Position numbers and translations under genes: made by a program | The notes under the pieces: model-generated | Told to the model about the DNA's origin: nothing | Seen by the model: only the letters and a program-made list of their open reading frames with translations | Databases searched by the model: none | Source of the DNA: Myxococcales bacterium | GTDB lineage: Bacteria > Myxococcota_A > Polyangia > Palsa-1104 | Direction: 5' to 3' | NCBI GenBank assembly: GCA_003170275.1 | Contig: PNAM01000032.1 | Span: forward strand, 226-43,557 | Length of the DNA stretch: 43,332 bases | In this document: piece by piece, positions 37,344 to 43,332 of the stretch | How the letters are laid out: the number at the start of each line of letters is the position of its first letter | Numbering within the stretch: position 1 is the stretch's first letter

Positions 37344-38339
37344 GTTGGTACGGGCAGTGCAAAGTGATTGAATCCGTAAGAAGAAACGGTCGGCGGTCGA
37401 AGGGACCGCAGGGAATGAGCGGGCCTCGTCGCAGCGCAACTGGGGAAACTCAGAGGTGCTCGGCAGGCAGAAACCTCGAGCAGGTCGGCGGCGTCGGGAG
37501 ACGCAAGCCGGGCTTCTCACCGGCAACACGACGTAGGTTGGCGAAGAGTACGACTGCGACGGATTCTTCGCGAAGGCCATGGTCGGAAGAGGGCATGAGA
37601 GTGCTCTCGACGGTGGGAAGAGGGAAGACCTGGAGGAGGACGAAGCCCACGAGGGGAACGGGCGGCGCGTCGGGTAACACCGGCGTGCACGCAACGGACT
37701 CTCGGCATGGAGTAAAGCCCTGAGGGCGGGGCTGTGGGAGCTGGCGCGAACGGGCAACCGTTCGTAGGCGACTACAGCCAACCGACGAGAGGGCACGAGC
37801 CGGTGACGAACCGGTTCGGCTGTGCCGGGAGGGGAACACCCTGAAGGGTAGAACCCTGGACGCGGCAGCGGGGTGAAATAAACCCGCAAGGCCTGTAGCG
37901 GAGCAAACCGTCGAGGGCGTGCGAAACGCCGAGGACGGACAGCGTCGGGGATGGAAGCCCGATGCAAGACGCTGCAGGCTGATGTCGCGAAGAGGGAAGC
38001 CAACCCCGAGGAAGGAGCTCTGGACCGAGAGGATCCAGGGCGGGCACGGAACGGGAGGACTCTGTAGAGGCGTAAAGCTTACGAGAGGATGAACCCGGTT
38101 TCGCAAGACTCCGGGGGACGGCAGCCGGTGCAAACCGTTCTCTCCGCCAGAAATGGCGAGGGCACGACGGGAGTGGAGAACCAATCATCCACCAGCCGGT
38201 TGCATACAAGACTCTGAAAAGCAGCGAACCTCACGAGAGGCAACTTCACTGGCGGCGACGCCGGCGAAGAACCCCGCTCGAGCCTGAAGCCTTCGAAGGG
38301 GAGCACGCATCGCCCTGCAGTTCGCTTGGATCGCTGACC
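37344..38339 (+). ncRNA. Large structured non-coding RNA, copy 1 (about 996 nt)
   Basis: No conserved protein frame exists here, yet the sequence aligns end to end with 39109-40105. Hairpins are kept: GCGTC-ggga-GACGC (37491-37504), GAACGG-gcaa-CCGTTC, CAGCGTC with an inner CGGG/CCCG (37940-37974), CTGGA...TCCAG (38020-38038), GTAA-agc-TTAC (38072-38082), GGCG-gcga-CGCC (38251-38262) and a terminal CAG...CTG (38318-38336). Many loops are GNRA, which only makes sense for plus-strand RNA. A 77-nt block (37359-37435) is identical in both copies. No group II domain V or reverse transcriptase is evident. I do not recognise the family; it has the look of the giant ornate RNAs (OLE, GOLLD, ROOL). 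Confidence 0.75.
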
Positions 38340-38436
38340 CCGAGATGCGAGCACGAGCGCCGATATCGGCCTCGCGCTCGCTTTTCGCGTTCCGGATCTC
38401 GTCGGTTCCTCCGACGCTCTGTACTAAGCTCCGCTC

Positions 38437-38883
38437 ATGTCGCTCTTGATTCGCCCCGCGTTCGATTCGGATCGCGAGCTGGCCGCTCGTCTCCTCACCG
38501 CCCAACTCGTCGAGCACGATCTTCCAGCTGACGCGGCAGGCGTGGCGCGCGGCATCGAGCTGGCGCTCGCGCCTCATTCCCCCGCGTGGCTCCTGCTCGC
38601 GTTTCGCGGTGAGGAGCCGGTCGGGATCTTTCTCGCCAACTTGATCGTCAGCGTCGAAAAATCGGGTCATGCGTTGTGGGTCGAGGAGCTATACGTCGTG
38701 CCGTCCGCCCGGCGGGGCGGCGTGGCGCGCGCGATCCTCGCGCACGTCGTGGCGAAGGGACGCGAGCTCGGCGTGCGTGGGATCGATCTCGAAGTCGTGC
38801 CCACCCAGGCCGCTGCGTTCGCGCTCTATCGTGCGCTCGGATTCAAAGACGTGAACCGCCAGCGGATGTCGTTCGAGCTCTGA
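38437..38883 (+). CDS. GNAT-family N-acetyltransferase
   Basis: 148 residues. MSLLIRPAFDSDRELAARLL is the usual first strand and helix of the fold. LWVEELYVVPSARRGGVARAIL holds motif A with the acetyl-CoA-binding R-x-x-G-x-A loop (RRGGVA), followed by VRGIDLEVVPTQAAAFALYRALGF, the standard motif B. It would acetylate an amine from acetyl-CoA; the substrate is unknown. The gene sits alone between the two structured RNA copies, same strand, with 97 bp before it. No ribosome-binding site was seen at the ATG. Its position raises the possibility that it belongs to the same mobile or functional unit as the RNAs. Confidence 0.88.
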   Translation: MSLLIRPAFDSDRELAARLLTAQLVEHDLPADAAGVARGIELALAPHSPAWLLLAFRGEEPVGIFLANLIVSVEKSGHALWVEELYVVPSARRGGVARAILAHVVAKGRELGVRGIDLEVVPTQAAAFALYRALGFKDVNRQRMSFEL

Positions 38884-38984
38884 AGGCCGACCGAACTTCC
38901 GACACGCCCAAAACTGTCGCAAGCCGCTACACACAGCGGCCAACTCTTCTGAATCACGAGGCCTGATTGATCTCGCTACACAGG

Positions 38985-39057
38985 TTATCCATCACATATC
39001 CACAAGAGCGTCCTAACTCACAGCAGTTCACAGAGGAGTCCACAGGGTTTCACACAG
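38985..39057 (+). promoter_or_regulatory. Phased CACAG array with DnaA-box-like 9-mers, upstream of structured RNA copy 2
   Basis: TTATCCATC (38985-38993) and ATATCCACA (38996-39004) approximate the DnaA box. CACAG motifs begin at 39019, 39029, 39041 and 39053, again spaced 10, 12, 12. The flanks CAGAGGAGYCCACAGGGTTT match copy 1, and the core RNA block begins 71 bp after the last motif. The region between the array and the RNA is much less similar, so the array itself seems to be under selection. Confidence 0.55.
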
Positions 39058-39108
39058 ACTTAACTCATTGGAAACACGCAATTCACCGTCGCTGAGCAGT
39101 TTCGGCGC

Positions 39109-40105
39109 GTTGGTACGAGCGATGCAAAGTGATTGAATCCGTAAGAAGAAACGGTCGGCGGTCGAAGGGACCGCAGGGAATGAGCGGGCCTCGTCGCAGC
39201 ACTGCTGGGGCAACTCGGCGGTGGTCGGCAGGCAGGAACCTCGGGCAGGTCGGCGACCTCGAGAGAGGCAAGCCGGGCTCCAGACTGGCAACACGCTGTA
39301 GGCCGGCGAAGAGGACTCACGAAATCTTCGCCAAGGTCATGAGCGGAAGAGGGCATGAAGGTGCTCTCGACGGTGTGGAGAGGGAAAACCTGGAGGAGGA
39401 GCAAGCCCAGGAGGGAATCGGGCGGTGCGTCGGGTAACACTGGCGTAAGCGCAACGGACTCTTGGCACGGAGAAAGCCCTGAGGGCGGGGCTGTGGAAGC
39501 TGGCGCGGGCGGGCAACCGTTCGTAGGCGACTACAGCCAACCGACGAGAGGGCACGGACCGGTGAAGAATCGGTTCGGCTGTGCCGGGAGGGGAAATCCC
39601 TGAAGGGTGGAACCCTGGACGTGGCAGCGGGGTGAAATAAACCCGCAAGGCCGGTAGCGGATCAAACCGTCGAGGGCGTGCGAAACGCCGAGGACGGAAG
39701 GCGACGAGGCTGGGACCTCGTTGTAACGATGCCGCTGGCTGATGTCGCGATGAGGGACGGCAACCCCAAGGAAGGCGCTCGGAGACTGAAAGGTCTCGGG
39801 GCAGGTTTGGGACGGGAGCACTCTGAAGAGGCGTGAAGCGCACGAGAGGATGAACCCGGTTTCGAAAGAGACCGGGGGACGGCATCGGGAATGAAACCGT
39901 CAGTCCCGCCAGAAATGGCGAGGGCACGACGGGAGTGGGTAACCCAATAGGCGCCCACGAGCCCGGTGCATATCAAAACTCTGAAGCGTGGCGAACCTCA
40001 TGAGAGGCAGCCTTGGCGACGGTGACGTCGTCGAGGACCCCGCTCGAGCCTCGAACCTTCGAAGGGGAGCACGCATCGCCCTGCGGTACACTTGGACAGC
40101 CGACC
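39109..40105 (+). ncRNA. Large structured non-coding RNA, copy 2 (about 997 nt)
   Basis: Direct repeat of the element at 37344-38339 with the offset starting at 1765 bp and almost equal length. Differences preserve pairing: CCTC-gaga-GAGG (39257-39268) replaces a different stem, GAGAC...GTCTC (39782-39797) replaces CTGGA...TCCAG, ACGAGG...CCTCGT (39704-39721) replaces CGGG/CCCG, GTG...CAC (39833-39843) replaces GTAA/TTAC, GACG-gtga-CGTC (40018-40029) replaces GGCG-gcga-CGCC, and the last stem changes from CAG/CTG to CGG/CCG. GNRA loops exchange with other GNRA loops. The antisense open frames in both copies differ in length and frame and are judged spurious. Confidence 0.75.
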
Positions 40106-40117
40106 GTTTTTCGTTTT
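40084..40117 (+). terminator. Possible intrinsic terminator of RNA copy 2
   Basis: A weak stem (CGG...CCG/ACC around 40084-40105) is followed by CGTTTTTCGTTTTT. The T-runs fit Rho-independent termination of the structured RNA. Copy 1 has the matching stem but no T-run. Confidence 0.4.
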
Positions 40118-40168
40118 TCCCGCCTCATCGCTCCCGCGATGGAACCCGCCTTCGGCGCAAGGAAGGCT

Positions 40169-41266
40169 TCACCCCACCTCGACCACCAATGTCTGCACCG
40201 CGTTGTTTCCGTATCCATATCGATTGAAGCGGCACCATTCGGGCTGACGATTGCCGGCGGCGTCGAGCGCGCGGGCGCGAATCGTGTGGCGGCCGGGCTC
40301 CTCGATGCGGCAGGTGAGCTTCCAGGCGCGCCAGGCGTAACGGCCGAGCGGCTCGTCGAGCTGCGCCGCCTGCCACTGCTCGGAGCCATCGATCGAGATC
40401 TCCACGCCCGCCACCTCGGCGCTCCCCGACCACGCCCAGCCGCGGATCGGCAGGCTGCCGCGCCGCAGGATCGCGCCCGGCTCGGGCCGCGTCACGATCG
40501 ACTTGCAGCGCATCTCCGCGACCGGCTCGGTCGGCTGATCGTCCCCGTGGGCGTACACGTAGCGGTCGTCCTGAAACCACCCCTCGAACGGATCGCGCAG
40601 CACCTCGATGCGCTCGAGCCACTTCACGCTGGCCATCCCGTACCAGCCGGGAACGATCAAGCGTAGCGGCGCGCCGTGGCGTTCCGGAATCGGCGCGCCG
40701 TTCATCTCCAGCGCGAGCAGGGTGTCCGGATCGAGCGCCTTTTCGATCGGCAGTGCGCGCTGGAACGCGATCCCGTGCGGTGCGCCCTCCCCGTCGGGAG
40801 TCCCGCGATCGGCGCCTTCGAAGGCGACCTGCACCGCGTCGGGCGCGAGGCCCGCCCGCTCGAGCACCGCGGCGAGCGACACCCCGGCCCAGCGCGCGGT
40901 CGACAACGCGCCTTCGTGCCAGGGCTCGCCGGGCGGTAGGGGTGACATGTCGAGCCGGTTGTTGCCGGCGCACTCGAGCGTCACCGTGAGCTCGCGCCGG
41001 CCGAACGTCTTGAGTTGATCGAGCGTGAGCCGCAGCGCGCGTTTCACCTCGCCGCCGATTTGGAGACGATGGGCACGCCGCAGCGCCGGCACGCCAAAGT
41101 GCGCGCGCACGAAGTGCGGCTCGGTGATCTCCGCACGCAGCGCGGGGCGCGCAGCCTCGGCGTTGAAGGGGTCGGCCTTGACGATGATCAGTCGATGACC
41201 GGGCTGTATCAGGCTGGTTTCGGTGTCCTTCTCCACACTAATCAGGAGTGCAAGTTGACGGCCCAT
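40169..41266 (-). CDS. Sulfite oxidase-family molybdopterin enzyme without signal peptide
   Basis: 365 residues. The Mo-cofactor domain contains Cys99 in LECAGNNR, preceded by FVRAHFGVP and followed by WAGVSLAAVL, GIAFQRALPIEKAL and GAPLRLIVPGWYGMASVKWL, all characteristic of the SUOX/SorA family. The C-terminal Mo-co dimerisation domain (IRGWAWSGSAEVAGVEISIDG to FNRYGYGNNAVQ) is complete. No Tat or Sec signal and no heme b5 domain are present, so it would be cytoplasmic unless exported with a partner. Sulfite or another small oxoanion is the probable substrate. A GTG a few codons in (VEKDTE) is an alternative start. Only 37 bp separate it from divergent purF. Confidence 0.9.
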   Translation of the reverse strand: MGRQLALLISVEKDTETSLIQPGHRLIIVKADPFNAEAARPALRAEITEPHFVRAHFGVPALRRAHRLQIGGEVKRALRLTLDQLKTFGRRELTVTLECAGNNRLDMSPLPPGEPWHEGALSTARWAGVSLAAVLERAGLAPDAVQVAFEGADRGTPDGEGAPHGIAFQRALPIEKALDPDTLLALEMNGAPIPERHGAPLRLIVPGWYGMASVKWLERIEVLRDPFEGWFQDDRYVYAHGDDQPTEPVAEMRCKSIVTRPEPGAILRRGSLPIRGWAWSGSAEVAGVEISIDGSEQWQAAQLDEPLGRYAWRAWKLTCRIEEPGRHTIRARALDAAGNRQPEWCRFNRYGYGNNAVQTLVVEVG

Positions 41267-41303
41267 ATGCTAAAAACTCAACTCCCAGCGAGGTATCCAA
41301 TAG

Positions 41304-42710
41304 ATGTGCGGCATCGTCGGTGTCTACGGCCATTCCGAGGCGGCGAACATCACCTATCTCGGGCTGCACGCGCTGCAACACCGCGGGCAGGAAGCGGCCG
41401 GAATTGTGACCAGCGACGGTGACAAGTTCCACCTCTCGAAGCGCGAGGGGTTGGTCGGCGACGCGTTCAGCCGCGGAGAGCTCGAGGGCCTGCCGGGTCA
41501 CCTGGCGATCGGCCACGTGCGCTATTCGACCGCCGGCGACTCGTCGCTGCGCAACGCGCAACCGTTCGCCGTCGAATACGCGCACGGCTCGCTCGCCGTG
41601 GCGCACAACGGGAACCTGGTCAACGCCGCCGAGCTGCGCCGCCGCCTGGAGATGGACGGCTCGATCTTTCAGTCGAGCACCGACTCCGAGGTGATCGTAC
41701 ACCTGCTCGCGCGCGGTCGCGAGCCGGACATCGAGACCCGCATCGTGAACGCGCTGCGCCAGGTCGAAGGCGCCTATTCGCTGGTCTTCCTCGCCGAGTC
41801 GAAGCTGATCGCCGCGCGCGATCCGCGTGGGTTCCGCCCGCTGCTCCTCGGCCGACTCAAGGACGCGTTCGTGTTTGCGTCCGAGAGCGTCGCGTTCGAT
41901 CTGATCGAGGCGGAGTTCATCCGCGAGGTCGAGCCGGGCGAAGTGGTGGTGGTCGACGCCAAGGGGTTGCGCTCGTTCAAGCCGTGGACCGAGGAGTCCA
42001 AGCGCTTCTGCGTGTTCGAGCATGTGTACTTCGCGCGCCCCGACTCGTTCATCGACGGGCGGTCGGTCTACCGCGTGCGCATGCAGCTCGGCGCGACGCT
42101 GGCCAAGGAGCACCCGGTCGAGGCGGACGTGGTCGTGCCGGTGCCGGACTCGGGCACCGCGGCGGCCATCGGCTTCGCGCGCGCGAGCGGAATTCCCTAC
42201 GATCAGGGGCTGATCCGATCGCACTACGTGGGGCGCACGTTCATCGAGCCGCAGCAATCGATCCGCCACTTCGGCGTCAAGCTCAAGCTCAACGCGGTGC
42301 GCGACGTGGTCTCGGGCAAGCGCGTGGTGATCATCGACGACTCGATCGTGCGCGGCACCACGTCGCGCAAGATCGTCAAGATGATCCGCAACGCCGGCGC
42401 CAAGGAGGTGCACGTGCGCATCTCGTCGCCGCCGACCACGCATCCGTGCTTCTACGGCATCGACACGCCGACCCGCTCGGAGCTGATCGCGTCTTCGCAC
42501 ACGCCCGACGAGATCGCGCGCTACATCACCTGCGACTCGCTCGGCTACCTGTCGCGCGATGGGATGATGGACGCGGTGGCTTCCGCAGGTCCGCCGCAGA
42601 GCGGAAAAGCGCTGCCCGGCGCGAGCTACTGTGACGCGTGCTTCACCGGCCACTACCCGATCGAGTTCAAGCCGGGCACCATTTCGTCCTTGAAGCGCGT
42701 CGTCAACTAG
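41304..42710 (+). CDS. purF: Amidophosphoribosyltransferase
   Basis: 468 residues. [12 protein letters not shown] puts the Ntn nucleophile Cys directly after Met with no propeptide. The glutaminase domain shows [25 protein letters not shown] and [13 protein letters not shown]; the phosphoribosyl domain has the PRPP loop [13 protein letters not shown]. Cys236, Cys382 (HPCFYGID), Cys443 and Cys446 (CDAC) match the four [4Fe-4S] ligands of Bacillus PurF, so this is the Fe-S type. It catalyses the first committed step of purine synthesis, PRPP plus glutamine to phosphoribosylamine. The upstream divergent space is only 37 bp. GAGG is ten bases before the ATG. Confidence 0.97.
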   Translation: MCGIVGVYGHSEAANITYLGLHALQHRGQEAAGIVTSDGDKFHLSKREGLVGDAFSRGELEGLPGHLAIGHVRYSTAGDSSLRNAQPFAVEYAHGSLAVAHNGNLVNAAELRRRLEMDGSIFQSSTDSEVIVHLLARGREPDIETRIVNALRQVEGAYSLVFLAESKLIAARDPRGFRPLLLGRLKDAFVFASESVAFDLIEAEFIREVEPGEVVVVDAKGLRSFKPWTEESKRFCVFEHVYFARPDSFIDGRSVYRVRMQLGATLAKEHPVEADVVVPVPDSGTAAAIGFARASGIPYDQGLIRSHYVGRTFIEPQQSIRHFGVKLKLNAVRDVVSGKRVVIIDDSIVRGTTSRKIVKMIRNAGAKEVHVRISSPPTTHPCFYGIDTPTRSELIASSHTPDEIARYITCDSLGYLSRDGMMDAVASAGPPQSGKALPGASYCDACFTGHYPIEFKPGTISSLKRVVN

Positions 42711-42729
42711 GCGACACCTTTGTGCGCTG

Positions 42730-43332
42730 ATGGACACCAAGCCAATCAAGGACCGCATCTCCGCCCTGCAGGGGAAGCTCGATGTCCTAAGGGGGCATCT
42801 TTGACGTCGACGGCTCGCTGAAGCGCGCCGCGGCGATCGACGAGCTGGCCGGCGCCCCCGATTTCTGGAACGATCAGAACAAAGCGCAGACGCTGCTCAA
42901 GGAGCAGGCGCAGAAGCGTTCGTCCGCCGAAGGGTGGCACAAGCAGCGCGCGGCGCTCGAAGACGCGCAGGTGCTGCTCGAGCTGGCGGTGGAAGCCACC
43001 GACGAGGCGACGCTCAAGGAAGCCGATCAGGCCTCGCTCGCGGTCGAGCTCGCGGTCGCGAAGATGGAGTTCGCGCGCATGCTGTCGGGCGAGCACGATC
43101 GCTCAAGCGCGCTGATCTCGATCAACGCGGGCGCCGGCGGCACCGACGCGCAGGACTGGGCCGAGATGTTGATGCGCATGTACGTGCGCTGGTGCGAGCG
43201 GCGCGGCTTCCGCACCGAGGTGCTCGATCAGCAGCCGGGTGAAGAGGCCGGGATCAAGAGCGTCTCGTTCACGGTCGAAGGCGAGTGGGCGTTCGGTTAC
43301 CTGCGCGCCGAGCGCGGCGTGCACCGGCTGGT
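42730..43332 (+). CDS. prfB: Peptide chain release factor 2 (programmed +1 frameshift), 3' end outside window
   Basis: ATG 42730 opens a 24-codon frame ending in TGA at 42802-42804. Reading continues one base later (42803, GAC GTC GAC) as LDVDGSLKRAAAIDELAGAP, then INAGAGGTDAQDWAEMLMRM, a hallmark of RF2. The fused product recognises UGA and UAA stops; low RF2 permits the shift, so the protein controls its own synthesis. The product is cut by the right edge before the GGQ motif. It starts 19 bp after purF and may be co-transcribed with it. Confidence 0.97.
42789..42805 (+). promoter_or_regulatory. RF2 +1 frameshift site
   Basis: AAGGGGGCATCTTTGAC: an internal Shine-Dalgarno (AGGGGG) lies three bases before CTT TGA C, the slippery codon-stop-C context known from E. 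coli prfB (AGGGGGTATCTTTGAC). The ribosome slips from CTT to TTT at the in-frame UGA. Only the base pair before the slip codon differs from E. coli. Confidence 0.97.

Noticed and set aside
37218..38003. Antisense open frame of 261 codons (and others at 37450-38184, 39337-39927) inside the repeated elements
   Set aside because: Frames, lengths and ends differ between the two copies, starts lack ribosome-binding sites, and substitutions follow RNA pairing on the plus strand instead of codon positions.
37344..38339. Group II intron without reverse transcriptase
   Set aside because: A short GAGCCGG...CCGGTTC hairpin (37797-37817) recalls domain V, but it lacks the usual length and bulge, lies far from the 3' end, and copy 2 breaks the AGC triad. 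No maturase gene is present.

Overview
The window is about 43 kb of very GC-rich bacterial DNA. The gene content suggests a member of the Myxococcota (Polyangia/Haliangiales type): many secreted lipoproteins with low-complexity Gly/Asp/Pro linkers, a MYXO-CTERM-like C-terminal tail, large GAF/HisKA kinases, an NtrC-type regulator and several metalloenzymes. No rRNA, tRNA, IS element, prophage or CRISPR array was seen. The phylum is an inference from gene content; no marker comparison was possible.

Left part (1-16.7 kb). A tightly packed minus-strand operon runs radical SAM enzyme > TolC-like protein > MlaC/Ttg2D > retropepsin-like lipoprotein (probably started by CTG) > GH5-type glycosidase, which is cut by the left edge. 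Then come a small Cys/TM protein and ygfZ on the plus strand, a lipase-like lipoprotein on the minus strand, and a 50-residue basic peptide on the plus strand. A second minus-strand block holds a VWA/TSP3 lipoprotein, polA (polymerase site with Tyr, proofreading site apparently damaged), a TPR-zincin lipoprotein and a soluble two-GAF histidine kinase.

Middle (16.7-28.1 kb). A plus-strand cluster reads PDZ-like/multi-TM/GAF histidine kinase > TamB > Omp85 (TamA/BamA type, about seven POTRA-like repeats) > sigma54-dependent NtrC response regulator. It looks like an outer-membrane assembly module bracketed by its own two-component system.

28.1-37.1 kb. Several lipoproteins (degenerate amylase-like, a QExxH pseudo-zincin, an unknown C2-like protein, a PHM-type copper monooxygenase), an MTRFR-like release factor, a 2TM protein, a TPR/dual-CNBD protein, MsrP (Tat plus lipobox) and a small partner.

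37.1-40.2 kb is the most unusual part. Two roughly 996-nt non-coding elements lie in direct orientation, 1765 bp apart, around a GNAT acetyltransferase gene. Comparing the two copies shows many hairpins kept by compensatory changes and GNRA loops that swap one family member for another. This indicates a large structured RNA read from the plus strand. Each copy is preceded by four CACAG motifs with the same 10/12/12 bp spacing and by DnaA-box-like 9-mers. I do not recognise the family.

Right end (40.2-43.3 kb). A sulfite-oxidase-family enzyme is divergent from purF ([4Fe-4S] type without propeptide). prfB follows with the classic +1 programmed frameshift and runs off the right edge.
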